Part shown: positions 13,041 through 25,307 of the stretch, one piece after another | Position numbering within the stretch: the first letter of the stretch is position 1 | Layout of the letters: the number at the start of each line of letters is the position of its first letter | Source: Perilla frutescens | Lineage: Eukaryota; Streptophyta; Magnoliopsida; Lamiales; Lamiaceae | Assembly: GCA_026008535.1 (NCBI GenBank) | Contig: BRKX01000006.1 | Coordinates: forward strand, 44,504,664 to 44,568,663 | Length of the DNA: 64,000 bases | Direction: 5' to 3' | Notes under the pieces: model-generated | Seen by the model: only the letters and a program-made list of their open reading frames with translations | Told to the model about the DNA's origin: nothing | The model's database searches: none | Program-made: the position numbers and the translations under genes

Positions 13041-14400
13041 ACATTCACAGATTAAAAAACAAAATATTGTCAATATATGTTAACTCTATGTAATTGTCTT
13101 TTACTCCACTTACATTGAGGTTTGAGGGCAATTTCCTCTTCCTGTCTCAACTTCCCATGCATAAAATAATATTTTAAATACTAACATACAAAACTATCTC
13201 CACGTTTTTTCTTCTTTTTCTTTTTTTAATTTGAGGGAGTGCATGATTTAATTTCTACCTTCTTTTGTGTGATTTGTGTCTATTTGAATGTTCCTAACTA
13301 TATAGTTATATTCGGTTCACAAAGAGAAAAGACAACTTTCTTATTGATGAAAATTCAATTCAAGTATTACAATTAAGATAATCGGTGTTAATAATTATTA
13401 TTTGAAAGTTTATCCATTTAAGGTTAAAAAAATACGCTAGCTATTAATTATTATTTTATATTTTATCAATTTAAGGTTAAAAAAATACGCTAGCTATCAA
13501 TTAGAGACCTGAACGTTAGTCTATTATGTGATGAACTTTAGTATATTTTTGTAAAAATGTCATCAACTTCAAAATACACAAAAAAAATCTAACATTTCCA
13601 CTTTTTTTGCAAATATGTCATATGGTCTAATTTTCGGTGTTAGATTGATAACAAGATGTGTCAGAGCCCAGAGTGTAAAATGACATGGAAAATCATATTC
13701 ATCTCAGGGTGGAATATGATTTTCCACATCATTTGCCTTGTTAATTAGCAATCCGATACTTCAATTTGAATTCAATGATGTTTTTACACAAATATGGAAG
13801 AGAATGCATTTTGTTACATTTTTCAAAATCAAAACATTTTTACAAAACAGGCTAAAGATCAATATGTATACATATTTATATATTTGGCCAAATAAAAAAT
13901 ATCAATTTAAGACATCGAAAAATTGAAACTATTATTCTGATATATATATATATATATATGATTTTATTTTTATTTTTGGTGATATTTAATATCTACATTA
14001 AATTTAATAGATAACTCGTGAATGGATTTTGAGTTAAAATTAATATAAATAATTATAAAAATACAAAAGGGTCAAAATAAATGATTTTTTTGAATCCATC
14101 GTTTATGCCTATAATTTAATAACGAACCTAATTTCGTGTCCTAAATAAAACTCATTATTTTAAGCTTTTATTGTTATTACATAAATTATTTAGTTAAGAA
14201 GAATTAAAATTTTGGAATATCATATCATGAATTCGAGATTCAAGAAGACTGGTTGTCAAGATTTAGAGGCATTTTCACAAACCCCTTTGAAAAATCGACG
14301 ACAAAAGTTGGCAACAAGAAAATTAAATAGGATTCGCCAATATTAATATGTTTGCAGTAAAAACTCAATCTTCCTTCATAAATTGGTGTGCTTTTGCCCC
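12416..14400. other. AT-rich intergenic region with small repeats
   Basis: Contains a (TA)n microsatellite (about 13003-13036), an imperfect direct repeat of about 60 bp ending GGTTAAAAAAATACGCTAGC (ends near 13445 and 13497), and an inverted repeat with an 18-bp stem around 13683-13731 (ACATGGAAAATCATATTC and its inverse). A GC-richer patch at 12850-12990 might be exon or UTR debris, but I see no frame to support it. The last part leads into the DDA1 promoter. Confidence 0.5.
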
Positions 14401-14582
14401 ATAACACCTGCCCACAACGCCGATCGCCACCTATCTCTCACTCACAGCAACTCATATACATAATTACACATACATACATACTTACATATATGTATCTATA
14501 TATTTGGTTTCTTCAAATATTTGTCTATACTGTTGCCTAACTTCTTCCCAATTCATATTAATAATTTTTTTCTGATGATTCA

Positions 14583-17553
14583 ATGCTGGGGAGCTGGCCT
14601 TCTTTCGACCCTCACAACTTCAGCCAGTTCAAGCCCAATGATCCTGCCAATCCGTCGGTATGCACTCTATTTCTTCATCAAGATTTCATTTTTTTCTGTG
14701 TTTCTGCACGCCCATATTTACCTTTTTGGGATAATTCTTTTGAGATTCTGCTGTTTTAAGTTTGTCTGCTTAATTTTTCGTTTCTTAGAAGTTGAAGGTT
14801 TGTGGTTTGTGGGCTTGTGAATTTTGGGTATGATTTGGGATTAGGGCGTATGGTTGCTAAACTGCTTGGTGTGATTGCTGTAGAAATATAATGAGTTTTT
14901 GGTGAAATTTGAGGTTACGATGGGATGAAGTTGTGATTTTGGAAATGGGTCTTTTTTTTTTTGGTGGTAACCCAAGTGCTATGAATTTTCTGAACCTGTA
15001 ATTGGTGAAAGGTATTCAGCTATGATTGATCTTTAGATTTCCTTTAGGTGGTTATGTGTTACATATTGCATTTCAGGTGAAATCGGGACTGTTGGAACAC
15101 CATGTGTGCAATTTTTGCTGTTTAAGTTTATGGGGTTAGGTGTGTTTTATGGTGTCATGTAATGAATTCCATGTGGAAGATGCTAGATAAGAGGACTTTT
15201 GTTATGAAATGAGCACATCAATTATCATTAGCCGTATGAAGAGTGTAAAATGAACACGTCTAGTTTTAGATGTAACGAAGTTTACAGACTGTTGGTTGCT
15301 ATACCAAACTTCATCTGCTCTCAAATGGATGCTATAGATGAGTTTGATATGTCTAGAATTATGGTTATAATTTATAAATGATATGTAACCTTTTAACTAA
15401 GAAAGTTGAATGTATGATCTCAAGGCAAATCCTGTCCAATTTGGTCATTTGCGAGCTGCAACTAATAAAGTTAGCAACCGTGTATTTGTGGAAGGTTGTA
15501 GGCATAATAATGATTCATTTGCTTCCACTTGGTGCTACAAAGGAGAAATGTTGGCTTGTAAGGCGCCATACTGATGTGTCTGTCATTTATACAATTTTGG
15601 AGTTGTCTATTTGTCATCTTAAGAGAGTAAATGCAAACACTTTGTTCCTTGCCAACACTCTTACGTCACTCCTACTCTTCTGACACTTTTGTGTGTTCTT
15701 AAGTGATGCCATTTGTGTTGGACGAAAAACATACCTGCATATGCACTTCATATATTAAGAGTTTGTACTTGTTGTGACATTTCCTGAATTAAGGACTTTA
15801 GAACTCAAAAGGATCACCTATTATGAGTAGGAGAGCATACTGGTCAAGATGCTTGAAAGATTCAGCCTAAGTATTTGACAATAATGAAAGATAAGGAAAC
15901 TATTGAGAAAGTTTACATTGCAAAAGGAAAATCCTTGTACTCCCCTAGCTATTTTTATGGGCCACGTAAACGTACAATAGTTTACTATTTTTTGGTACCA
16001 CTAATAATATCTAATCTTGAGCATGTTACTTCTGGTGGACCTGCGTACTTCATTAGCTGTTCTATACTGATTGGAAGCTTCAGTGCTCTAGATTTCTTTC
16101 AAAACTATACTAATCTATTGAGTGAGAAAACAATTGCTTGTAGACGTTATAGTTGAGCACGTTTGTAAAGTAAAAGGCACGATGACTATCCGTAAAACTT
16201 TGTTATAATCCACTTTCATCAGAATGCAGATAAACGCAACTTCTGTTCATTAATATGCTTCCATGTCTGGATGCTGCAGGCTATTCATATTGCACTCAAA
16301 CTTATTTTTTATGAATCTATTATCTGCTTAAGCTGTCTTAGTTGATTTATGGTTTACATTCTTCAGCTTCATGAAAATGGAAATGCAGAAATAATTTTCC
16401 GGTCCTAAATCTTAAATCCCGCTCTAATTATTTCATTAAGTTGCACTGAGATCAATAAGTTTGCTTTTGGCAGATTTTTGCTTATTTCAAGATCTCTATG
16501 TATGCATATCTTGTTTGCGGCGAATTTCCTATTTACTTATTTCAAGTGATAAATTGCACAATTCCATCTTTTTCCTTGCAATATTCATCAGAAACTCAAT
16601 GTTTACTGTTTGATATCCTGACACTATATGGCTCGTTGTCTTCAGAAAATGACACCTGTTACTTATCATCCTACTCATGGCCACACCCTCCCTCCGCCTG
16701 ATCAGGGTAATAAGTAACTGCTATTTCTTCATTCCATCTATTTTCCATCAACTTTTCCATTTTCCTGATTCTATGTTTGATTCAACATGCTTATCTGCCA
16801 GCAATTGTTGATAATCTTGTGAGATCTTTCTTCTGTTAGTAATATATGTTTCTGCATGGATATCTATGGCTCCTGGAAGAACATAATCTGTTCCTCAAAT
16901 AAAGAGAAATATGTTGGGTGGTAGGATCTTGATGAGAAAATCTAATGTCGAAACTCTTGCATGGAGAATCGGGGGCGTGGTTGACAAACATGAGTTAATA
17001 ATGAATCCCCCAACACACCTTGCCATAGATTTTCACAATTTACTGATGTTTCTCCCCATTTGAACTTTTCCACGTGGAGGTTGACTGCCACGAGATGATC
17101 AATAGCTTTCAAGACTTAACAAGTTGATCCAACACGGCCTTATTAAATCTTTGACGCTAATCTTATTCCGTGCTGTGCAAAATATTGTCTGAGTTGGATT
17201 GTTACAATAATTCTTGCTCGATGGGGCCAAACTGATCTTTTATCTCATTTCCTGCTCATCAGTTATAGCTCCTGAAGCGAAAAACATTCTTCTGAGGCAC
17301 TTCTATCAACATGCTGACGAGAAGGTTAGCATTTATTATTTGTAATTTTGAAACAAGACGACTCTTTTATCATAATGTTTTCCCATACACATACTGAAAA
17401 GTGGGGGTTTCGAAAGGCCCTTTTCCAGGATATTAATCTGTTCATAATCTCTACTTGCAGCTGAGTAGCAAGAGAGCTTCCTCTGATAATCCGACACCGG
17501 AGCGCGCGTCTAAGCTTGCAAGGGCTTCTGCTTCTGCTTCTAATAATGTGTAA
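14583..17553 (+). CDS. DDA1: DET1- and DDB1-associated protein 1 (DDA1)
   Basis: Small nuclear subunit of the DET1-COP10-DDB1 (CDD) module, which works with CUL4 ubiquitin ligases; in Arabidopsis DDA1 helps direct ABA receptors to degradation. Exons: 14583-14657, 16646-16706, 17263-17324 and 17461-17553, all with GT-AG borders and matching phases, giving 96 residues, the usual family size. The N-terminus WPSFDPHNFSQF, the central TYHPTHGHTLPPPDQ and the helix EAKNILLRHFYQ are the family signature. The tail is basic, Ser/Ala-rich and variable. The start is the first ATG of the conserved block. Intron 1 is long (1988 bp) and contains open frames without protein similarity I recognise. The gene looks intact. 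Confidence 0.93.
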
Positions 17554-17874
17554 GAGCTTCATAAAAATTGTGAATATATTTGTCCATGTAGACGCCAATA
17601 CAGAGTAGGTGTCTACTGAAAGCTCATGACCAAGTTTGCTTGTATACTTACATAGGCTCCAAGGAGTGTATATTTTGCTCATCTTCAAATTTATATAATT
17701 GCCTTTATCTTTGATTTCTACGTTACACTTTAAAAAAATTAAAAGAAAAATAAAAAAAAAAGTCACGGGCTTCTACATGTAAATTAAGTGGTGTATGACA
17801 TAGCTCGTATGAACTATGACGCACCCGATCTTATCAGAACTCGTAGGAGCATTGCAGATTCTGCATATTCAGTA
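17554..17874. other. DDA1 3' flank
   Basis: Probable 3' UTR and downstream DNA. A minus-strand open frame (17326-17766) overlaps DDA1 exon 4 antisense and is considered a shadow. Confidence 0.5.
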
Positions 17875-18241
17875 AGGGACAAGGTCCATTTTGATCCTGT
17901 AACTATTTATTTAGGAACATTTTGATCCCTGTTTATTTTTTTGGTCTAATTTGATCATACAACTATTTCAAAAGACTCAATTTGATCCCTCCATTGCTCC
18001 TTTAGTAATGGATGTTGATAAATTTCAATAACGGACGTTAACAATACATGTTAGAACACACACTTTTCTCACATGCTTAGATTATTTTACACATTAACAC
18101 ACTTTTTACACACATATGAATTGAACATGAAATTTTCACCATTTTCATAAGGAAAATAAAACACATATTTCCGGCAAAAACCAGGATATCAAATTTCCAA
18201 TATTTTTTCAAAAATATCACGAAATTCTGAAAATTGGATCC

Positions 18242-18291
<50 letters not shown>

Positions 18292-18826
18292 AATATTACG
18301 ATTTCAAGAAAATGGAATTGGAGAATTCAGAAATCAAATCATACATTGATTTGAATTGGATGAAAATATTGTGGGTTTTGGTGATTGTGTTTGGTACAAC
18401 TGATATGTGGATTTTTATGGTTAAACTCTAACATTAACCCCTAAAATAAATCATATAATGCAAATTTTATGTTGTTGAATTTGGGAATGTTAAGAATATT
18501 TTCGGCAAATATTGGAAATTTGATATTCGGATTTTTGCTGGAAAATGTGTTTTATTTTATTTGTGAAAATGGTAGAAATTTTGTGTTCAATCCATATGAG
18601 TAAAAAATGTGTGTTAATGTGTGAAATAATCTAAGTATATAAGAAAGTGTGTGTTAGTGTGTGTTTTAACGGGTATTGTTAATGTCCATTAGTAAAGGAG
18701 CAACAGATGGATCAAATTGAGCCTTTTGAAATAATTGTAGGACCAATTTGAACTAAAAAAATAAATAAACAGGGACCAAAGTGCTCCTAGACAAATAGTT
18801 ATATGATCAAAATGAACTTTTTCCCT
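17875..18826. mobile_element. foldback non-autonomous element with long inverted arms
   Basis: The left end AGGGACAAGGTCCATTTTGA mirrors the right end (..TCAAAATGAACTTTTTCCCT). The inverted match covers roughly 200-250 bp per arm (words such as TTTGATCCCTCC against GGATCAAATTGAG). The center holds a (GA)n microsatellite (about 18246-18288). The inner arms share the words TTAACA and ACACACTTTTCTCACA with the foldback element at 872-1850, suggesting a related family. I could not define a clean target duplication. Confidence 0.6.
18246..18288. repeat. (GA)n microsatellite
   Basis: About 21 GA units at the center of the foldback element. Confidence 0.95.
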
Positions 18827-19668
18827 ATTCCACAATATTTATTTTTTTTTGTATTTATTTAATCTTAATTTTGCAAAAATAAAGAAGTCTAAATCTATAA
18901 ATATAGGCAAAAGTAAATAGTAATTGAGAAATAAAAACAAGATATAAGAATGGAAAATTATTTGGACAATTTGTTTGGAGTGTAAATGTTTCAAACACTC
19001 TTATAACACACTTAGTCTCACACCCTAATTATTGTGTTAAGTGCACTTTGATATTTATTAATAACTACACAATAAATTTACACACACCTAATATATTAAA
19101 ATAAAGATTTAATGTATTTTAGAAAAAAATGAATTGAAATGTGTAATGTTTAATTTTATAAAACTAACGTTAATATTGTTAAATACATAACGTTATAATA
19201 TTTTAAAAGGGCTTTTCGAACAAAATCAACACAAAAGAGGTCTGCATTATTAAATGTAAGTCGTTTGATTTTTGCACGACTAACATTATTATCATTGTAC
19301 TGAGTAACATTTAATTTTGTAAAACTAACATCATGATTATTAAAATGACTAATGTTAATTTTGTGAAACTAACATTATCAGACTATATTATTATTAAATT
19401 TTGTTAACCATAACGTTTAATATAATAAACAATGATATTAAACATAATTAAATTAACCACGCAAGGCATAATGATATTGTAAACCGTAGTGATTAATATT
19501 ATAGTTATCGTTTTTATTTTTTTGGCACAATATAACTTTAACGGTAATTATAAAATATTAATGATAACATTTATTTTATAGTTTGGGAATAATGTTTATT
19601 AGTATGACATAACATTTTTATTTTTTTGGGCATAACTATAGGGTTTATATCAACCATAACGTTTATAT
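18827..19668. other. AT-rich repeat DNA with dispersed AACGTT/TAACATT words
   Basis: No coding content. Words such as CATAACGTT, ACTAACATT and CATAATGTT recur many times. The same vocabulary continues at 25308-25760 beyond the CACTA element, so the two stretches look like one older repeat split by the CACTA insertion. Confidence 0.45.
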
Positions 19669-20245
19669 CACTACTAGAAAATTAGGATTTGATGACACTC
19701 AGAATTGTAATATAAACTAGCTATAATTACATTTGAGATGTGATGACATTTCTTAGAAGTGTAGTCTATTTTAATGTAACAATAGATAATGTGTAAAGAA
19801 AGATAATCTATAATTACATATTGAGCGTTTGATTAGACTGTGTATAATGACAACAAAAAATGTCATCAAAAGCATTTATTATGACATCTATTAATCTGCA
19901 CATAAGGAAATTATATTACACTTTAATTTGTCATGTAATGTCTCTCTCCATATTTAATTAATTATAATATTATGAAATTATTTTTCATATTTATTTAATT
20001 ATAATATTATTATATTTAATTTCACAATAATGCTTTTATTTGCAATTTTCTATAATTTCGGCAATACCATAACAATTAAAAATATATAAGTTGCGGCACA
20101 AATATTATAGAACAATATATATACTTGTCCATTCTCAAAGTCTAACATTCAAAGATAGTTACATATATCAAGCTTAAACTTAGTATAGTCTCATGATTCC
20201 TCTCTGCTACTCGTATCCAAAACTAACTCTGCACCGCACTCACAC

Positions 20246-21309
20246 TTAGCTCTTGGCAGCAGCCTTTTCCTTTGTTTTCTGTATCTTCAAAACCTTCTTC
20301 ACAATTTTCTGTTCTTCAACTAAGAAAGCCCTAATGATCCTGCAATACCCAAGGAGAGATAAATGTGAGTCAGGCCAAAGGAATGCCAAAATCATGCACA
20401 GGTGAATGGCAGTCGGTTTTTAAAATTAAAATGTAAGAAAACAACAAACCTTTCTCTCACAGTACTATCTGACAACACTCCACCGTAAGCACGGTTCAGA
20501 GTTCTCCGATTTCTGGATAGCCTAGACCTCTTGTATTCAGCAGGTCTCAAGTGAGGAATCTGACAATACATGACAAAGGAATGACTCAATTTTTCGGATT
20601 ACTTGGAAAAGAAAGCTTCACAGAACAACATTCAGTGACAATAACTTTAATTAGTCGGCCAAAATTTCACAACAGCACAATCATAACCATCTTCTAGCAT
20701 GAACAGATCATTAACAAACTACTGATCATTCAATATTTTTAGTGTCAAAAAAACAAAATCTAACGCTCCATACAGGCAAAAAAGATTCACATATCCCCTC
20801 CACTAATTTCGATACAGACAACCCCCAGACAAAGTTAAAGTGGTTATAATCTGCAGCAAGAGAAATAATCATCACATGTCTACTAAATGATGATCTATAG
20901 GCAGCAAAACACCACATTTGCAGAAATGTAGCAATTAAAATCGAAATACATCTAAAATGGGCCTCGCAGATGAATTCCAATATTTATAATTGACAGGGCA
21001 TTCATAAAAAAAATACTCAAGTAGCAAAAAATAATTTATAGGTTTTGAAAATTCATAGAATGCGGCTACACTATATGGATTTCATCGATGCGAGCAATAT
21101 ATGAAATAATAGCATTAAAAGACAATCTTTCAGCTCAAACAAGCAGCATATAATACTACAACAAACACATGATTTCTTCAACAAAATCGATATATAACAA
21201 ATCATCGAATTTAACAAACTACATTAACAGACGCATAAAAAAACTAAAAATAAAAAAGGTACACGTACCCCTTGGATCCTCTTGCCAGTAGTAGGGCACT
21301 TAGGGCATA
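20246..21309 (-). pseudogene. RPL34 fragment: ribosomal protein L34 (eL34) 3' fragment captured in the CACTA element
   Basis: Cytosolic large-subunit ribosomal protein, here without its N-terminus. On the minus strand the exons are about 21269-21309 (CPKCPTTGKRIQG), 20450-20559 (IPHLRPAEYKRSRL through STVRER) and 20246-20339 (IIRAFLVEEQKIVKK to the stop). Splice sites are kept (donors GTACGT and GTTTGT) and phases agree. This gives about 80 of roughly 120 residues; the first 40 or so are missing, replaced by kinase sequence. Introns are retained, so it was captured from genomic DNA and not from an mRNA. Sequence quality is high, implying recent capture or constraint, but no functional L34 can come from this copy. 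Confidence 0.85.
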
Positions 21310-21935
21310 TACATTGACTTTCTCAGTCATTTTCCCACCACTGAAAGATTCTGGTGCAAGATACCTAGACACAATAAATTATAACAATTGTATGCACTTC
21401 AGTCGGATAATTCAAAAAAAAAAAATATCTTGCATTCATGAAAGTTTATTTGAATTTTTCGAGTCAGTTAGGATAAATACAACAATTACATTAATCTAGG
21501 AAGACTAATTTACCATGAAGCTCCAACAATTTGGTTACTTTCACAGGATTCCCACTCATCATGCAATCTTGCCAGTCCAAAATCAGCAACCTGATACAAA
21601 AGAACAATTAAATCAGGAAAAATAAAATTTCTAGTAAAAAGTTGGTAGTGAATGGTTATTAACAATATCATATCAGATTCAAAACATTTGAAGTTCTTAA
21701 CTTATAAGCATTATCCCATTTTGTTTGTTAATAATGCTGAGTGAGTGTGTGGATAAATATGATCCACCTACTCTATGGATAAGCTTCAGAAGATAGAGTA
21801 TACCAGAGGTTCGAAATCATGAGTTAAGAGGATTTTGCTTGGCCGCAAATTTCTGTGAATTATACATCCCACCCTGCAATCTTCATGAAGATATCGTAGT
21901 CCTTTTGCATATACGTGGGGCCTCGAGTTTCTTTT
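21269..21935 (-). pseudogene. protein kinase fragment (receptor-like / inactive-kinase family) captured in the CACTA element
   Basis: Minus-strand exons: about 21804-21935 (GLRYLHEDCRVGCIIHRNLRP ending THDFEPL), 21514-21590 (VADFGLARLHDEWESC) and 21269-21364, whose first part (YLAPESFSGGKMTEK) is kinase. These cover subdomains VIb, VII and VIII. The catalytic-loop HRD aspartate is Asn (HRN) while DFG is intact. The wording LHEDCRVGCIIHR and THDFEPL resembles the plant family annotated as inactive receptor-like kinases. In the third exon the kinase frame runs into L34 sequence around the shared word TATGCCC, but L34 lies one frame away, so the kinase frame ends soon after the next splice. The 5' kinase exons are missing or unrecognisable. 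Confidence 0.8.
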
Positions 21936-22035
21936 ACCATAATTTCAGATTCATTTGCACTACTTTGAAAGCACAAAAACAAAAATATGATTAGTTTATC
22001 ATTTAGAATTTTATGCAAGCTACTAGCCATTTACC

Positions 22036-22216
22036 TTCCCCATCTTCTTGTTCAAAAATACCATTCATAAACTCATTCTCAACTCTAGGATTATCTCTAA
22101 GTCGTGATCGGGCTGATTTTCCATTGTATTATTTTGCCTCAAGCAACCATTTGTATACTCATTCTCAACTCTAGGATTCTCTCCGTGCTGATGGTTAGGC
22201 AGATTTTCCATTGAAT
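22036..22216 (-). pseudogene. short captured exon with an internal duplication, unrecognised
   Basis: On the minus strand an open frame begins MENLPNHQHGENPRVENEY. A second copy of about 87 bp follows; one extra base shifts its frame, after which NPRVENEFMNG can be read. It ends at a possible donor (G then GTAAAT). It lies upstream of the kinase exons on the same strand, so it could be part of the same chimeric transcript. I do not recognise the source gene. Confidence 0.4.
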
Positions 22217-22520
22217 TCCTTTAAGTGAAGCTTAAAAGTAAAGTTTATACGAAATACAAAATATACACATAAACTATTAGAATCAAACTTTAAGAAAAAA
22301 TAATATTATAATATATAAGCTCCTTTAGAAAGCTTTCTATTTTTCTTATCTCATTCATACTTACGTTAGATATTCTTTTACCCACTTGAGTCCTATTTGT
22401 GAAACCTGCAAATCATTAAAAAAAATCAGTTAACAATAATAATAAATATAGAAGATGAAATTCCTATTTGCTAAAAATTCATAAAAATATTAATACTTGT
22501 ATTCGAACAATTTCTCAAGA

Positions 22521-22690
22521 AACTTTCAGCACGGGAAATATGAGGATGATCTTCAGTTCTCATCATCCTTGGTTGGATCATAACTTGCTCATCTTGAAGA
22601 TTAAAAGTACGGGCAATATGAGGATGATCTTCAGTTCTTGTCATCCTTGGCTGGAACATAACTTGCTTATCTTGAAGATTAAATTTTGTT
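22521..22690 (-). repeat. tandem duplication of about 69 bp with open minus-strand frame
   Basis: Two consecutive copies encode FNLQD(K/E)QVM(F/I)QPRM and then RTEDHPHI on the minus strand, differing by a few bases. The frame stays open through both copies. It is another possible captured exon inside the CACTA element; source unknown. Confidence 0.5.
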
Positions 22691-22699
22691 TTTGCTGCT

Positions 22700-25000
22700 T
22701 TTGAAATTTGTTAGCCATACTGCGTATGTTAGAGCAATAGTTAAAATCATAGGTATAAATAAAAAAACAATGCATATTCAATAACCAAATCATATTCATG
22801 TATCTTTTTGGTTATATTTCTCGAAACCATAAAAAATTAGAGAAAGGAAAACAAACATATCCATGCAGAATGTTCGCATATCAGAATATAAATTTTGCTT
22901 TGTATTGGAAAAATAATTAACACATTTATGGGTAATCATGAAACTCTGAACTGCAGATGTCTGAACAAAATAACATTAATCTTATAGATCTCCTTCCCGA
23001 AAGTACCATAATTTATCTCATACAGCTGAAACAGTTATAAATAGATTTCTGTATACACTATACAGCAGTTGAAACATTTATATCTAAATTAAATAGTCAT
23101 TAACAAATTTCCATATACTCTAGTTCAGGGATTTCTCATCTCTGGAGAAGTTCATAAAAGAGCACTAAAATGTTCGACTCATTTTCCAAAACTGAATGAA
23201 ATATTTAGATCAAGAATACTTTATAATTAGAAAATAAAAAGGGAAAGGTGGAGAAGTCATTTTTTTTCCTACAACAGTTAATCTTCTAAGGGGTCTTTAA
23301 TTGGCTGATGCAGAAGAATTTACATGCTTTTATCATCATAGAATCTGGGAAATTGGCATTCATTATCCACTGAAAGAAGATCATCAACTTTAAAATATTT
23401 TTAAATTCTGGGAAGAATTTTTTTTTGATTTGGTAGGGGAAAACCTTTTGGGAAGAAATACTTTTACATTAAAGTGAGCAAAAACAAAAAAAAATGATTT
23501 TTTTTTCCATGTATTGCTGAAATTTTTAGTGAACTTATATTTTCAACAATGAACTACTATATGACAGAAATTATAAGTCTTAAACGAAATCAAACATGGT
23601 AACACCTCCAAACATAACAAAGTCCCCAATTATCATGAATTTTATGAATTTACTCAATTAACCAACCAAAACATTGTAAGCCTTTATTGAATTAAAAAGT
23701 ATGAACCAAAGTTGAGCAAACAAATATCTTCATTCCTCGCAATTAGAAACGCTACCTTGGAAGTAAATTTGGGGATTCTCTGTTTTGAAGAAGTAAATCT
23801 CTCCTTGGTCGCCGGTCGTGTACGATGACAAAGATGAGTTGATAAATTTCTCCCCTTTTCTTGTTTCCTCGTTAGGTGGGCAAAAACACATTCATCGAAT
23901 TGATTTCGATCATTCTTGTTGTGATTTTGATAAATGAAAAGGTTGCAGAATGAAGATGGATAATTGGCTTTTGTTTGTTCGCAGGTGGGCGGAGTGGGGC
24001 AGTTTCTATTCCTAATATATATCTCCTTTTTAATTTGTTTTTCATTTTTTTAATTAAAAAAAAACCTAAGGGTTGGAGGGAAAATATTGGCGCTAAATTC
24101 CTAAATTAATAACAAGTGATTGTTTAGGATTTATATAATAAAGATTGTAGATTTTGTGGGATAAAATTGTACATAGGAAAGGTGTGTATATATATATATA
24201 CATATACACGCCAACTAATTTAAGATAGATTGCATATTAATTGGTTGTAATATAAAGGTATTGGTGAACCCACTAGAAAATAATTAAATGGTCCATTTGG
24301 AATTTCAATATAGTAAAATAGAAAGTCTAAAAATTCATTTAGCTCTAAAAAAAGCGTAATACACCTAAATAATTATTTTTTAATTTTTAATTTATTATGA
24401 TTTATTTTAATTTAAATTTTCTATTTAGGGTTCATCCTTCATCCTTCCCCAATTAGAGTATATTAAAAAAATTCTTTATTATGGAACACTAAATGTAATA
24501 CAAATGGCAACAGGAGATCTCCTCTGATTTTTTGTATGCTCTTGAATTCACAATATAAATGGAGTTAAATTATTGACATGTGCTTAATTTAATGTATGAT
24601 CGAGATATCATATATATATATATATAGTGATGGATCCAAAAATTCTAAAAACTAATTAATAATGGACAAATACAATTAAAACTTGATAAATTAAATTAGA
24701 AGTTGATAAATTATTAGCAAATATGATTTAATAATTCAACAAATTATAAAAACTAATTAATAATGGACAAATACAATTAAAACAAAAAACTAAAGCAAGC
24801 AATCCATAGTAGTAAAAAAAGAACAACATAAAAAGTAATTTGTAAGAGTAGATAAAATACTTTTAACCTTAAAAGATTAATTGATTTTCATTTAATTGTG
24901 ATTTAAAAAATGGTTATTTTTAAAAAAAAAATCCATACTAATTTTATTCATCACTAATTGAATTTAAATAATTCTTTGACATAATTAATTGATTAGTTTA
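22700..25000. other. CACTA interior, possible 5' part of the chimeric transcription unit
   Basis: Mostly AT-rich. The patch 23750-24005 is less AT-rich and looks like leader or promoter DNA of the minus-strand unit, but I see no coding frame. A direct repeat of about 37 bp (AAAACTAATTAATAATGGAC) occurs at about 24646 and 24746. Confidence 0.35.
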
Positions 25001-25307
25001 GTTTGAAATAAATTTGCGATCATCTGTTTGCCGCATATCCGAATCCTAATCCTCTATTATTTATCTTTTTTTTTTCTTATGTATAATTTCATGTTTTAAA
25101 TTTTTATTTTTAGTATAAAATTTATGTGACATTTTAAATTAAATGTCAGTAAATGACTTGTGTCGTTACATTTATTTCTCAGTGTCATGTAAATTTTTTG
25201 ATAAAATGTAGTATAAAGAGCATGTAACAATAAAATATTTCTGATGACATTTTCTTTAAAGTGTGGTAAAGTTAGTGTAGTCATAGGCCATTTTTTTAGT
25301 AGTGTAT

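Larger units (their letters stand above)
19669..25304. mobile_element. CACTA (En/Spm) element carrying host gene fragments (Pack-CACTA)
   Basis: The left end CACTACTAGAAAATTAGG and the right end (inverse CACTACTAAAAAAATGGCC) form the terminal inverted repeats of a CACTA element. Both sides are flanked by the 3-bp target duplication TAT (19666-19668 and 25305-25307), so both ends are complete. Length is 5636 bp. Subterminal regions carry several TGACATTT/AAATGTCA words in both orientations, expected of TnpA-binding subterminal repeats. I see no TnpD/TnpA coding region, so the element is non-autonomous. The interior holds minus-strand exons of a protein kinase and of ribosomal protein L34. Element identity is firm; that the inserts are captured host genes is the natural reading. 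Confidence 0.85.

Noticed and set aside
14521..16701. Several + strand frames inside DDA1 intron 1
   Set aside because: They cross the splice sites of DDA1 and have no recognisable protein similarity.
20246..21309. Functional RPL34 gene
   Set aside because: The first third is replaced by kinase sequence in another frame and the whole unit lies between CACTA ends, so it is a captured fragment.
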